Shown in pieces: positions 1 through 14,100 of a DNA stretch of 64,000 nucleotides; position 1 is the stretch's first letter; each line of letters opens with the position of its first letter. The notes beneath the pieces are model-generated. The model was not told the origin of the DNA. It ran no database searches and was given only the letters and a program-made list of their open reading frames with translations. Both the position numbers and the translations under genes were made by a program. The DNA is from Chromobotia macracanthus. Taxonomy: Eukaryota > Chordata > Actinopteri > Cypriniformes > Botiidae. Location: assembly GCA_036877525.1 (NCBI GenBank), contig JAZGTH010000005.1, positions 8,304,501 to 8,368,500 of the forward strand, in the 5' to 3' direction.

Positions 1-1754
1 CATTGCTGCACAAGAAATTACAATGATTTAACAATGATTAACAATTATTAACCTTCTTGTAAGTCTCAAACAACTTCCAACTTTTGATGAATAAATGCTG
101 ATGTCACACTGTTTTGGTAAAATCTATTTCTGAGTCTGAACACAACACTAAAACCTGAGTCATGATACAAATTCAATGTCTAGAAAAAAACGCCAACTGG
201 TCCACAATGGTACTTTAAGGGCCAATTAAAGAAAGTATATAGTGACTTTATAATGAACACAGTACAAAATTATTGTAAAAAATTTAATTCTTGTAATTTC
301 AACAATGAATGATTATGTGGTAAGCATTGCTGTGTTTTATTGCAATATCCACAACCCTATCAGAACAAAGTTGTTGCGACCCATCAGTTCAGAACCACTG
401 CTGGGAGTGACTGTCAAACGTCTGTTCCATCATGCCTTAATACACCTAATAAGACAATATATCACATGTATAATGACCATAAAAGAATTCCCCTTGAGTC
501 TATACACACCATTTTCATTAGTGCTCAGCAAGAGCGCATTATATTTTTCTCACAAAATGCACATAATGTCCCATTGAGATACTATTTAATGGTCTATAAG
601 ACCTAAGGGTTGTATGGAAAGCCCACACAAAAGCACATTCACTAGCCCTCCCACGACTCTCAGCCACACATATTCAAGGTACTGAATCCCACTACAATTC
701 AATAACATGTACAGCCTATTGCAAGTGACCGCGAGAGACTGGTAAGTGACATCACGGCGATGGCTTTCATAAAGAACCTCCACGCGGTCGATATACACTG
801 CGGCGGGGAGATTAGCGCCCAGCCAAACTTCACTGTCACGGTCCCTCGGCTAATTCGCCCAAACCTGCTTGATGGCAACAGCTAATCCCTTTATTCTCAC
901 CTGGACGGGGAGGAAAAGCCGACAACGTTTGCCCAAAGACTAGCGCTCAGGCGTGTCGCTGATATTGGAAACAAAAGTGTAAAAGAAAACAATTGAGTTA
1001 CATCCTGTTGCATCAGATGGCAGCGAGGCTGGGTCGGAGTTGCTTTAGAATTCATCATCCCTAAACTACTACCACTTCAAACATCAGAAAAAACAATGTT
1101 CCTGTGTGATTGATCTTTCTGGCATACACATTTCTGTTCTTTTGAAAACGTAACTGCGGCAGGCGCAGGAAAAAACGGGCGTGGGTGGGTGGCGCACGGG
1201 CTGAGTTGCACTTCTCTGCCGGATTGAACTGAGTTCTGAAGACACATCAGAAAAGTTCTACACAACTGCGTGAGAAACCAGGTCAAACGGGGGACTTGCG
1301 GAAGATGGCAGAGCTTTGTGTGCGAGCATGAAACAAGCTTTTTCTCCCTGAATAATGATTAATGATTTCATGCTTGAAAAAAGACAGTAAAAAGTCAATA
1401 TGTGTGTTAAATATAAATTGATTTTTCACTGGAATTGTTTGACCGTAATTTAGCATTGTCTGTGGCTGATCACTGGCTTGCACATTTTCAGGTCAAAGGT
1501 CAGGGTTTCATCAGATTTTGTAATGAAGACTTTTCCCTGACACATACAAATAAATTAATATAATATTTTGTTTTGCACTCTAACTATATTCCAAAGGAAG
1601 TCCATAACCATAGTAACAATACTGTAAAACTAGTAACCAAAACTCTCTCAAATTCTAAATGTACAAACCAAAATCCTGTCGAATATTTCTGCCTGAACTT
1701 AAGTGAACACAGCTAATGTTGACCTGAGATATGCCTGAAGGTTCAACAAACAAA

Positions 1755-2040
1755 TTAAGCTGCATTCAGTAACTGTTTTGGGTTAAAAATGAGCAAATCA
1801 GTTACCACGTAAGTACATGACAAATCAGTGTTCAAAACGGTCTCTTTACCTTACAACAATTTGCAATGGTAAGTTTATAATAATGATTTATAATTTGGGC
1901 TGTCGGGTCTGACTTCTTAGGAAATGCCAGTTTGTTCATTTGATTTCAACATAATGAAGAATACATAAAGAAACTTGCAATTTTATGTTTCAAACAGAGA
2001 TGGCAGTAAAGAGGCAAACATTACAAATTGCAGCTTTAAA
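1755..2040 (-). mobile_element. MITE copy, 'GCTGCAATCC' family (copy 1)
   Basis: The left end reads AAGCTGCATTCAGTAAC and the right end TTACAAATTGCAGCTTTAA, which are imperfect inverted repeats of each other. The interior shares blocks with the copies near 13.8, 29.6, 34.6 and 44.0 kb: GGTTAAAAATGAGCAAAT, ATGACAAATCAGTGTT and AAACAGAGATGGCAGTAAAG. It has no coding capacity and is about 285 bp long. It lies in the same orientation as the 44.0-kb copy and opposite to the other three. It is a non-autonomous DNA-transposon relic; the superfamily is not determined. Confidence 0.7.
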
Positions 2041-2242
2041 TCAAAGACAACTAATAATGTTTCTTCTTTCACTTAATGAAGAATTTAATACTTCAGAATA
2101 TGTTATAAAGTGACTTACGCTCATTACAATGTAAGATGGTAAATAACACTTTCATCAGCCATGATTAATTAATGTTGTCATAAATATCATAAACACAATG
2201 CTATATAAAAATGCCAAGTACACAAAATTATGGGTATGGGTT

Positions 2243-2258
2243 AAATGACCCCTGGTGG
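2243..2258 (-). promoter_or_regulatory. Candidate CTCF binding site (minus orientation)
   Basis: The minus strand reads CCACCAGGGGTCATTT, matching the CTCF core at 13 of 16 positions, with the first 10 contiguous. It is isolated in AT-rich intron between repeats. Confidence 0.3.
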
Positions 2259-2611
2259 TTTGTATGTAACATTCGTAGCTAAATAGCTTTCAGTGGCCTG
2301 TGCACTGCACTGAATATCATACATCAGACTGACTAAATGCTTCTCTATGCAGCTGAAAGCCAAAAGGCCAACACACTAGTCTAAAAAAGATCATTTAGAA
2401 AAAAAAACCCCGTTCTGACCTAAAAAACTAATGCTTCAGATTGGCTTATAGGATAATTCTTCTGTTTTTCTTCCCATCTCTACAGCTTTGCATTGTGAGG
2501 TCTTCCTCTCCAAATGCATTCAGTCAATTCCTCCATTTTAAACTTTCAATAAATCGACCGTTAAAATGATCCATATGAGCTCAAAGTCTCTCAGTTCCCA
2601 TTTGGATAGAA

Positions 2612-2662
2612 AGGAGAGAGACAGAGAGAGAGAGAGAGAGACAAAGAGTGAGAGAGAGAGAT
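2612..2662 (+). repeat. (GA)n microsatellite, imperfect
   Basis: About 50 bases of mostly GA dinucleotides, interrupted by ACA and TGAG. It is purine-only on the plus strand and lies 170 bases from the larger GA tract at 2.84 kb. Confidence 0.9.
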
Positions 2663-2834
2663 AGACTGTACTGTGGCACAAGCACTGTTTCCTGTCATGT
2701 GGCGATGGTTCAGGATATTTTTAAAACCCTCCTGCCAATGAATCACCTCAGTGGGCATTTCTCAGGGGCATGCACAGGGTCTGCAGGCACTGCCAGAACA
2801 CAGAACAGAGCCAAACATCTCCATCACTTACCTA

Positions 2835-2884
2835 TAGAGAGAGGGAGAGAGGGAGAGGGAGAGGGAGAGGGAGAGGGAGAGGGA

Positions 2885-2924
<40 letters not shown>
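2835..2924 (+). repeat. Compound (GAGAGG)n-(GA)n microsatellite
   Basis: About 90 bases of pure purine: hexamer units of GAGAGG at the left pass into a pure GA run at the right, with GAAACAGACAGG just beyond. It creates artificial open frames of Arg/Glu and Gly/Arg repeats (2648-3007), which should not be taken as genes. The tract is long enough to be length-variable between individuals. Confidence 0.93.
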
Positions 2925-2928
<4 letters not shown>

Positions 2929-5039
2929 GACAGGCATAAATCAGCTTGCTCACAAAACTGACATTCTACAGGCTGCTTGTACATTAAGCTACTGTATTAC
3001 CGTTTGAATAGAAGACAATACTGCTGCTGAAGTTTGCTCAGTAGACAGCTGCATATGGCTACCATATGCTTCTAAGTATATTGAGACAGCTTGAGACACT
3101 TTGGTCACACATTCCAGGTAATTCACCCATTTTGAGGCAAATAAAACACATTTTGAAAGTGTGTGTGAAAATAAATAAAGCTCATTCTCCTGCCAATGTG
3201 CTCAGGGCAGTTAGCAACCTGTGGTAACATCTGGAGTTCGCTGTGGGAAACGGCCAGATTGCATCTGCCCGAGACTCTCACAGAGCAAGCCTTTGTTGGC
3301 ACTGTCATTACCTGAGCTAACAAACTACACGAATGGGAGGCCGTGTTTGCTGAGAGGGTGTTTACTGTTAGCATCATGTTGCTCACGAAGAGGCTGAAAT
3401 TCTAGCAAGGCCTTCGAGAAGCTGTCTGTCGAAATGTGCTTGACACAAATGAAGGGGTCCAATATAACCAATACTACTATTACAGATAGGACAGGCAATT
3501 TCAGAGTGGCTAGCAATAGCAACCTAGCTTTGAAGGTATAAGATCCTGCCCTCTCTTCAGAGCACTCTCCAAGCCACACCTCCCCTAACACATAAACCAT
3601 ACACAGTTTAGGACATCCTATCATTGCATTAGGACTGGATGAACATGTTATGGTCTTGCATCTTCCACAAAAGATATATATATTTCTAGAAATGTATTTA
3701 GACAGTGATTGCTATCCGGATATGAAGAAATTTTCAACCAGCATAAAAATTGTCTACCCTGCAATTAATGTCAATTTGACCAAAAAACCATGCTTAACCA
3801 CACACACTCACCACAAATTACATTCAAGGCAAAAATTTCATGTCTAATTTTATTTAAACAACGTTCAGGTTTATTACATTTATTTAAACCAACGTTAGGA
3901 TGTAAGGAAAATCCATTGGCCTTGCTCCTAAAATATCCAGTTGTTCGTAAAACTATGCTTAGATTGTTGCATGTAGATTGTTGCATGAAATTAAATTAAT
4001 TTTATGAATGATTTACAAAAAATACCTTGTGTTTATGTCATGAATGAGGCCCAGTACTTTGTACTGTTGCATACCTGTTTCTCAGCTGTTCAGCCGACAA
4101 AAATAACTTCAACACAGCTTCCATACTGAATGAAGATAACATAGTAAATAGACTGTACTTTTATCCCTCACAGCCTCATTTTCGTTTGCGGCCAATTAAA
4201 AATGCCATCTGCTCTAACCGAAGGCTATAGACCTGGCAGTCAACAGCTATGTGATATAATAAGCAAAACCCCTAAAACAAGATCAAAGAATATGTAAAAG
4301 TGTCTCCAAATAGGCAAGAATTCTCAAGGGTCAATCTTCTTTTTGCTGTAATATTCTCTGCAAGATAAATGACTGGCTTGACTTTATGCAGATGAACTTC
4401 AATATTTTGCACCGCGAGCCACTCACGGGCCATAAAAAATGACATTCTTTAAAGTTTCATTATAATCGAAAGGTCAATGAAACTGGAGGACTCAAAAAGC
4501 CAACATAAAATTTTCATGCAAAAAAAACTAGTTAAATTAGCAGATACACGCCAGCCGGTTTCCCGTAAGTTTGATCAAATTAATACGCCCATTTATTTTT
4601 CACTTCGTCTCTGCTTGCTTACAGCAACATAGAATTAACTGCTGAAGAAGTCTTAAGAATGATAATGACTCAATTATACGACGTGGCGCTTGGCCAAATG
4701 CAAGAGAAAGGAGGTACACCGACTGTATACAGAGCTGCTTATCGTCACCTTGCCAAGATCCAGAAAACAATGACATATATCAACAGCTGTGGTTGACAAT
4801 GAGATAAAACATAAACAAATAAACCAAAATGAAGAAGCAAAAATAAACAAATGACACATTGTTAAGCTTTATTCGCACCGCTCGGGTCTTTGGAATTAAG
4901 ATTCATTCGTTTGCTTGTGCGGCAACATCTTTAATAATTTAGAGAATAAACATTTTCTTTGACTACAGGCTGTAAGCATGGGCTGACAGATTCAAGCTTG
5001 CGGCTAGACAACAAAGGCCTTGAGCTCATTTTTAAGCAG

Positions 5040-6120
5040 TTCCAACGACTTTCACCTTCGTTGACCCGCATTGACTAATGAGCCCGGCTGAGGGATCACG
5101 ACAAACATGTTCACCAGGCATGCGCTGATGTCACTGCAGCCTTCAAGTCAGCACAGATCCAAAAATGCGAAACCTCACACTGGCCACGTCATTTTAAGTG
5201 GGGCCTGTTGGCTGTGGGGTCTGCAAGCATGAAGGTTATAAAATCGGGCAGGTTGCCAAACGCTGGATATATTGTCCTCAGGACAAAGTGGAATACAAGG
5301 AAGAAAAAACGACAGCAGAGGAGAGATCCATAAGAATGGGGTCTCCATTTCATTTGCTGGCTAGTGTGTCTCTCATCTTCCCAGCTGCACAGAGCTGGTG
5401 TGATATTTGAGTCCCACACAATCTGTGAGCCTCGCCTGCCATTACACAGAGAAGTGTTTCATTTTGAGCCCATGTGACATCTCCCACTTATTGCGTTCAA
5501 TCTGTACACATTAGACTATACGGCGAGAGCTGCTTGAGGACCTGTCACTGTGCTGTCTAGCATATGCAAATACTCCATACATAAATAATAGCGAGGAGGA
5601 CGGAGCATAAATAATCCAGCGCTTCGGGCAGAATCGGAGAACAGCTGTCCCACAGGAGTGGCAGACACTCGGGCAGCCTCTTCCGCCCACATCCCCTCCC
5701 TCGTGCCGAAAAAATAAATAAATAAAATCATAAAAAAAGACAGTCGCTTCCTCCCTCACTCTGCACAGCGTTTATGAACAGATGGGACATGGCTCTTGTT
5801 AAGGTTCCTAACTCACCCCCTTGGCCCCCCGCGGTTCCCTGAGGTATGAGCCGTCTGGTGAGCGCCCGTCCCATCGTCCGAAGGGGCCAGAGGGTCGATC
5901 CGCAACGGACATGTACAAATCGCCACATCATACGAGAAGTGCTGACGGACAGTCACCGTGTCTTTTTAGCTGCCGCCTGCTGAGGTAATTAGGGTGATGG
6001 GAAAGAAACCTCTGGGCCTTGGTGCTTTAATTTTAATTCCCTTAAGTTGCGGCTGTCACGGGCCGACCAAAACTGCTGTGACACGAAAAGCACAGCCTCA
6101 GCTGAAACATCACAAGAAGA
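5040..6120. promoter_or_regulatory. Candidate enhancer-like CpG-richer intronic patch
   Basis: GC and CG content rise sharply over the surrounding AT-rich intron, with CpG-dense runs around 5600-5710 and 5830-5960. It contains an exact octamer ATGCAAAT (5564-5571) and a homeodomain-type TAATTAGG (about 5986-5993). No coding frame with recognisable content exists here (frames of 70-114 codons on both strands overlap each other). This looks like unique, possibly conserved sequence, but conservation cannot be tested from one genome. Confidence 0.28.
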
Positions 6121-9100
6121 GGAAAATGCCAATATTGCACTTGCCAACCTGTACATGCGTTCTGCCAACGAGGACAAGTGGGCATGGATGGCCCACAGTG
6201 TATATATCACATTTATGACAAATGTATACATGATAACCATGCCAGGGGAAGACAAACATGTCAAGGCTTTTGGAGGAAAGGAGAAGGAGGGTGGGGGCGG
6301 AGCTAGAATCAGTCTCTTCAATTATATCAAAAAGTTATTCCAAAAGTTATCAAAAAGCTCAAGCTTTGGGAGAAGTGCTGCTTGTATATAAACACATTAA
6401 ATGGGAGTGGACGGAACTGAAGCAGCTGGGAGTGAGCAAAGCATTTATCCTGAACTCAGAGACCGTCTAAAGACAAAAATGAACAGTTTAGCAATGCTAA
6501 AAAGTACCGCTACTTTGACACTAACAAAAAAGATACCGGTCTTTCCACAGTCTCAGGTACTGACTTGCTCTCTGATTGACAGACAGCTGCTTTCAAACGC
6601 TTGCGGTGATGTGGCGCAAACAGTCAATTTTTTTTACTTGGTCAAAATTGCTTGCATTGCTTGGCTTGAAATGCTCTGATGAAATATTAACATAAAGAGT
6701 CAGTTATGTTAAGTAAAAATGTAAACAAGTGGAACAAAACTAGATGTGTGCCAAAACACCGGCGTATCTGTATTTTTCATGTTTAAACTTGAAACTTATT
6801 GAATACTTGGACTTGAATACACTATGGTTGGAAACTTCAAGCACTGTTTACTTTGTTCTTTGTTTAATTGCTTTTAGTTTTTCTTTTTTAATTTAATTGC
6901 ACTGTTTACTTTAATAATACTTAACTATTATTATAAATTATAACATTGCTTTAACTTTTAAAATAACTGTTTACAAGCAGTTGTTGTTTGTTGTGCATTA
7001 AAACTGGTATAGAGGAACTTGCCTGGTATGAGTACCATGATAACCCTAAGATGATGATGAACCCAAGAGGCAGTGGTGAAAGGATAATCAGGACTATATG
7101 GGTTGTTTCTTGCACTTACACAAATGTTACTACACATACAATATATTCATTAAACTGCTAACCAGTTAAGACGTTTATCAAAGTCGTCATACTTTCTAGA
7201 TAATGTACATTAGGATTCATCGGTTATGAGCAAAAATCACTAATCACGATTGTGACGCACGAGAAACACGTACAGACGCGTTCACAAAGACCTGTAAACC
7301 ACACAAAACCCCCTAAAAGAGGCGCCAATCTTCCAGCACACAACCATAGAAGAAATGTAATAAATTCCATGTTATGATTTTCCATTTTGTCTCAGAACTC
7401 AAAACATCCTTTCTTAATCACTCCTAAATTCTAACCATTTGCCTGCTGGGCACCCTGATGCCATCTGAAGGACGGAGTGAATTAAATAACAATTTAGGAA
7501 AAATGCACCCCAGCACAGTCTATGAGGAGAGATATTCCCTTTTCTTGCCAATTTTTATCTTTCTGATAAATCAGAGCTAAAATTTTGCCGATGACGTATC
7601 ACAGCGTTAGAGGTTTAACTGACATGCCCTGAAGCACAACATGCCGGCTTGAAAAACACAAGACTGAAGTTCCTGCTGCTTATTCCGAAACACCAACAAC
7701 ACAGAGTTCAGAAAGGAACAAAAAAAAGTGGGAGCTATATTTAAAATAAATAAATAAATAAAATAAAAATACTTTGGTTGACAGGGGCTACTACAGTGTC
7801 TACAGGACGTAAATGAAAACAAGGTTAATGCATTCTCTTCTCATTATCCCTGCTGGAAGAAGCCACACATATCGAGTAAAGAGCAGGAAATCAAAACAGT
7901 GTGAGGTGCAGGCAACACGCCAACTGCTCCACAGACAAGACACACTCTGTTCCTCTCCATTCCAGAGTGCTTTGAGAAAAGCAGGAAAAGAGAGGGAGCC
8001 ATCCGGCACGCTCCTAAGCCCCACTCAATGTCACGCCCTCGGAACCAGCTCCCGGGCGGCAGGAAAAGCATTTCAGGTGAATTATGACATGGTGATGGTG
8101 TGGTAAACTGGTGAGCTGCAAAATGACTATCTGAAGCTTTGGGGAAATGCCTTGAGCTCTGTGAATATGACAGAATGGAGCAGGAATAAAATCTTGTTAT
8201 ATAACGATATCAAAGCAGTGTCATTTTGTTGATATGATAAATGCAATATAACCCAAAATTTTGGCTATATATAGAAATTCAAAGGCCTCAAAGGTGAAAT
8301 GCCATGAGCTTTGAGGCCTGTGCATATAACAAAACAGAGAAAGTAAAAACGCAACCCTGTAATTTAACAATCAGAACTATACAACTTTGTGTAGCAAAAA
8401 CATAGGGTTATATTGCTTTTATCAAATGAAACATTTTATGGCAGTTGTAAGGTAATTCGTAAGGTACATTTAAGGTCATTTTAGTGCCTCTGGAGACATG
8501 AAACAAAATTGCAAAAATTTCCAAGCAGGTTTCCCAAACACTCCCCTCATCTCACACCATTGGTTCAGCCAACATTGCAGTTGGGCTGTTGTGCATCTTT
8601 AAACAAACAGAGCAATGTTTCAATAGCACTACACTGTTTACACCTTTACGGCAGTAAAAATGTGCAGTCTCATTCAGATCGACGGACGCCCGGGCAACTT
8701 GAGTCCAAACAGAAAGGCTGACCCGCCCACTTGGTGGTTTACAATAAGAGGCAGAGACGGGCATTAAATCTGCTTGGGCCGCATCCCTGCTGCCCGCCTC
8801 TGCTGCGGCATGACACCTAATCACTGAACAAGGACTGTCTGCCGGCCGGTGCCCGTCATCAATCTTTCTAATGTAGCCAAGCAACTTCCACCCATAGGCT
8901 GAACCTCCGCAAACACAATACGGGCCGGTCTGCATTACAAACTGAATGGGAAGAGCAAAGAGGACTCTGAGGGGGGTGGACTTTAACATATAAACAGAAA
9001 GAAAACAAAAAGAAAAGGGTAGCGAGGGGTTGATGTATTTACTTTTCTGCAGAATTGCCACAGGTCCATTTAACACAATGTGGCAATCAGCTAAAGTGCA

Positions 9101-12100
9101 GCTTAGCCCCATGCAGCTCCATCTCTCTGCTCTGAAATAATGCCTATTATAGTGTTTCGGTAAAGAACACTCTTGACAGGTAAATGTGTCTCCAAAGAAA
9201 TGTTCCATGATAAAAACAGTCAGGCCCGGATGCACGTTATTCCTCATTCATCATTCTTACAAGTTGCGGTAGGACTCTCATTTCTCCCCTTGGTTTATCG
9301 GCAGCCGCGCTACATACTGCCATTGCTCAGCAAATCCACAGCGTAGCATGCTAATGGAAAACAGTCTAATAGAAGCGATCTGACTGGAGATTAATAGGCA
9401 GATGCAAGCAAAAGCCAGCCTGTTTATTCCTAAACAAGAACCATCCACAAATTTCTCAGCATAGCACCAATGCTAACGGAGTACTTGTTAGCCAAATGCA
9501 CAATTAATCAAAATACATTTGAAATCTGATGTGAGTTTTGATCACATCAGACCACTTGTGTGAAACTGTGATTGCTTAACACAAGCTGCATATCAAGAGA
9601 TGCGCAGAGTTTGGTTTAAGGAGAATTTAAAAATAGGGTCTTTATTTTTCTGCTGAGTAGTATATGTAGTATACTTAACATGATGAAGAGTTAGAAAAAA
9701 AACTTGAAAGTTTCATATTCAGGTACAATGTGAATACAGAAACAATACATTTTCACTCAGTTCACATCTAAAAGAGGTCTAAGTCTGGTTATACAAACCA
9801 CTGTAAAAAGTGACTTTCTACTGACAGCAGAGTGGAACACAGAAGCCATCAATTACAGGTTTGTAGTTTCTGCAAACTCGTTGAACATGAGAACTGATGT
9901 TTGAATTTGATGTTACACCTTTGTTCCTTTATCCCAACATCCAAGCAGCAGTAATATGAGACATTAGGCCTGAATGTTTATCCTATCGCAGACCAAACAA
10001 TCCATCGCAATACTTTTTAATACAAATTTTTTTGGGCTGTATCGCGCAGCCCCAACCTAACAAATGCAACTTTGATATCTTGGAATGGTATAGTTAATGC
10101 GTCATGCCAAGTGCAATCGCTGTCAGAAGAGAGCAGTCATGCTACGGTTGAACGATGTAGAGATACACGACAGATGAGCTCTAGCTAAGTGGCTAGTTTA
10201 GGTCAGAGCTGCTAATCCATACCCGCAGCAGAGCGCCAGCTTTCATCTAGCTCCATCACAGCCTTTGCTGCTATACAAACAAACACCTCCATATGCTTCC
10301 CCACGAAGCTTAACCTGTTACTCCTCTCTCCTTGTATAAATATTACATTTGGGCTCTTTTCAGATCCAGGACAGTGCAGTCGAGGGGATGCTCTATAAAT
10401 ACAGGCTGACGGGCTACATGTTTTCAGAGCTCTCTGTGTGTTCACTGAAGATGAGTCTTACGCCTGTGGCCTCTTGAGGTGATGCCCGCTGTGGTTCTTC
10501 TGATCTTCTCTCATGTGTTCTAACTATTTTAGTGAGTGCTGTAAATTAAGGCTGTACTGGGTCCCTAATACATAGACTGATGAGTTTTCCATGATTTTCC
10601 CAGTTGTTCGTGATTACCAGATAAGGGTTTTTCATTTTCACAAATCATTTTCCAGAGATTGCACTCCGTAAAAGCAATTTCTAGCCAAATGAAATATATT
10701 ACAGCTGTGCATAACCCAAAAAAAATTACACTGATTGCACAAATTTCAAATGACTTTATATGATTTGATTAATCTTCTGGAATGGAAATCAAATTTTTAA
10801 AAATCCCTAACATTTCCAGGATTACATGAGTGTGGGGACCTTGTTTATATGTATGATGTCTAAGTAACGTTCACACACAGAATGCATTCTAGGCAGCATG
10901 CAACAGAGTAGAACAGAAGGCATAGTTATAGGCGCATGAAGTCCCATACACCGTTGCTAATGTAAACGCCAAATACACTTATCTATATGTAAATATGCAT
11001 GTCTTGCCCCCAGATTCATTTGATTGGCCCATTGTTTTTATACTGATGTTGATCCACTGCAATGCATTTTGAAACACTGAACTATTTTTAAGCTAACATT
11101 TTAAAAATGCTTTGCTCAAGGCGTGAAAACAAAAACCGAAACGTGCCGTAACCGCCCAAGACATCTGATGCATGTTTACATAGCCCAAGAATCTAAAGAA
11201 ATACTCGTACTCCACTAGCAAGACAACACAGAAGCCAGGCCTTAAGCTTCATAACCATAATATCAACCAAACTTCAAAGAGAAGACCATACAAAACACTG
11301 TAACTGGTAAATTAACAAATTCGCACTTACCCAGTAGGCCAATGCACAGTAACAGAGTAACAGTCAAAACAAACAAAGCCCCAAAATCTATACTAAAAAT
11401 CTATACAGGGGTTAAAAGTATTACCTCCATCACAGGTCTAGAGTACAGACTCTCTCCTCTCTTGCTGTTTGGACAGAATTCCTCACTGTTTACTCATGCG
11501 CTCGCAGAAAATGCGAAAATTTCAGCATTTGCCATGCGCCCAATATTAGCATCATTTGAAAGAAAACAGCATCTGGCGCAGCATCACAGCTCACTGCTCA
11601 CCCTCTCAAATGATTTAATTACAAGCCTGCAGATGAGTATGTATTTTAAGCCGTCATTATCTACAGGAGAACACGTGGTTGGAGAATTGTAAATGTGACA
11701 GGTTTATACCACATAAAAAGCTTAATGACGCCATGCAGCCGACCATTGCGAGCCAGCCAGAGGGCATTAATCAACTTTCTGGATTCGGCAGGAAGATGTA
11801 TTAAAGAATCAGGTTTTGTCACTCTCTTATCTGACTATACAGTAGGTTTACATGTTTTATTCAGGTCTGGATATAGCTAAAGGTAAAAAACTAACAAGAA
11901 TCCTCTCAGGAGCGAATTAGGCCAGTTCTTTTATTTGTGGACTGCCTCCGAAAGTCCTTTCAACCTCCACAAAATGAAACTTTCCTTGCAACATTAAGTT
12001 TTAACATATAGAAGGGACTCGGAGATCTGAGGCAATCCGGACAGAGATAAATCCCCTGTGGCAGACTCATTAATAAGGAAAAACCGACAATCCGTGCTTT

Positions 12101-13640
12101 CATGTACAGATCGGGAATCTGGAAATCTATGGGTTTGGAAAAACTCAAGATTTTTTCTTTAGCTGTACCCCGAATCGCTGCCAATCACTTCATTTCTACA
12201 GAGCCACAGTGGATAAAATGATCACAGCGAGGCAGCCTGAGAATTTGACAGCTAAAAAATTATAACAACCCAATTTAAAAGTCGCGTTCAGTATCCTACA
12301 ACTTTTATGGCTTTCTCATAATCCAATATGTGAGGCAGCCTATATTTCTTCTGTATGTGTATAACATGTCAATCAATTGTAACTTGCTCCTGGCATCCCC
12401 TATTGCATTCTCAACCTATTCTTTGTGAAATAAAGAAATACAGTACCTGCTGATCAGGTGGTGGCATTTAATAATTAAAAACTGCTACAGTGGAGAATCT
12501 CTTTTAGAAAAACCCTGTGGCTTTCTAGTTTATTTACTCTGCATTGACAAAATCCATGATGTTCACTTCCTACGAACTCTGTACCATGCCTGGCCTGGAG
12601 ACAGCAAGCAAAGGTGCATAGTCAAACACAATTTCTTATACGTGCCGGCATTTGTGTGATAAAGCGCATCAAGAAAACATATAGGCCCTAGGAAAAACAA
12701 ACCCAAAACTGGATGCTACCACAAATTATGATTATGTTTTCAGGAGCATCTTGGGTGTTAACAAAATTTGCGGTCATTACGTGAAAAGAAACATTTCTCA
12801 GTGCTATGAACACACATTGCAAACCGTTGCACACAACAAAACTGTCTATTCAACGCCTGGACCGTTGCTCTTAAATAAGCAATGTGCAACATCCAAAGCT
12901 TTTTAATTAAAGCTTTTGGTTTTCTGCAAAACTTTCCATGGCATGATAATACTGGCAAGCTGAGTCATTTATTTCCAATGTGCCTTGGGACCCAATTAGA
13001 AAATAATATTAATAATCCACATTCCACTTGCACTCTTTGCTTAGCTAAAGAATGATATGCTTTTCATCACTGCGCACATAACCTTCTCATGGGCCGTCAA
13101 GTTTTATGGATTAATCCAAGAATGCGGAAAATAAAACTGTCATAATCAGCTTTTCTAATTCCTACATGAATGTTCTCCGTGGCAACCCATGAACCGGCCG
13201 GTGGGGATTCTATGGACTATTGAGCGTGTTAATATAAAACAGGATTTGAACGCCTATGCCTGGCTGTTTTTTGGGTGAGGATCGCAGATTAAAGGAAAAA
13301 TCCTGATGTTTTCTCGAAAGACACGTTTAATATGAAGGCTGACAATAGTATTTGCTCTGATGTAGAAATAAGAGGCTGAAATAAGAATCCTTTTTGGGCA
13401 AAAAAACCTGCATCTAATCTATTAGCGCTTGCAATTTAATTTCAAAATCGAACAAATGGGATAAATCAAATGGAATGTCTTGCAGCTGCAAGGGTTATGT
13501 AGTCACAATGATGGATTGGGGTCTCATTATTCAAGATTTGTTATTCAATAAATCATTGATGTGTTCTATGAATAACTGGACTGATGGCCCAGGAGTGAGG
13601 GACGGCTCGGCCAGGCTGCTGATACAGCACTTTGAGCTAT
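6121..13640. other. Intronic sequence without recognisable gene or repeat
   Basis: AT-rich sequence with a GC-richer part at about 8650-8960. That part holds the longest open frame of the window (231 codons, minus, 8552-9247), which I do not recognise and judge to be chance. No terminal inverted repeats, long tandem repeats or RNA-gene signatures were seen. Confidence 0.4.
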
Positions 13641-13672
13641 ACTTGAGTACACAATCACATACACATCCAGCC

Positions 13673-13700
13673 CACACACACACACACACATTCACACACA
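13673..13700 (+). repeat. (CA)n microsatellite
   Basis: (CA)9 with one TT interruption and a further (CA)4, about 28 bases. Flanking words (ACACATCCAGC) extend the CA-rich character. Confidence 0.85.
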
Positions 13701-13840
13701 GCAGATCCCACCGCTGTGATTTATGGCCACACGCCGGCTTGTAGTAATACAGTGCGCAACCTTCACCGCTGTCTAAATAAGAGATGACTGGCTCTCGATC
13801 CATATTCCAGTGTACGCAATGACCATTCACTACGCTTTCA

Positions 13841-14100
13841 AAGCTGCAATCCGTAACTTTCGCCTCTCCACTGCCATCTCTGTTTGAAACAAAACTGCAG
13901 CTTATTTTACATACTTTATTACATATGCTAAAGTCAAATGAAGCTAAAGTGACATTTCCTGGGAAATTACTAATCATTATTGTAAACTTACCATTGTGAA
14001 TCAGGTAAGGAGATTGTTTTGAACATAAACCTGTCATGTATTTGCTCAATAACTGTTTTTTGTTCATTTTTAACCTAAAAAAGTTATGGATCGCAGCTTT
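13841..14100 (+). mobile_element. MITE copy, 'GCTGCAATCC' family (copy 2)
   Basis: This is the best-preserved copy. The left end AAGCTGCAATCCGTAACTTT and the right end AAGTTATGGATCGCAGCTTT form near-perfect terminal inverted repeats of about 20 bp. The interior block CTGCCATCTCTGTTTGAAAC is the reverse complement of the block in copies 1 and 5. A 212-codon minus-strand frame runs through the element (13531-14169); it is transposon-derived chance ORF rather than a gene. Confidence 0.8.

Noticed and set aside
2648..3007. Open frame with Glu/Gly and Arg/Glu repeats
   Set aside because: It is produced entirely by the GAGAGG/GA microsatellite.
8552..9247. 231-codon open frame on the minus strand, the longest in the window
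   Set aside because: No domain, signal or family resemblance was seen. It lies in a GC-richer stretch where stop codons are rarer, and overlapping frames exist on the other strand. Intronless and isolated in a fish intron, it is best explained as chance.
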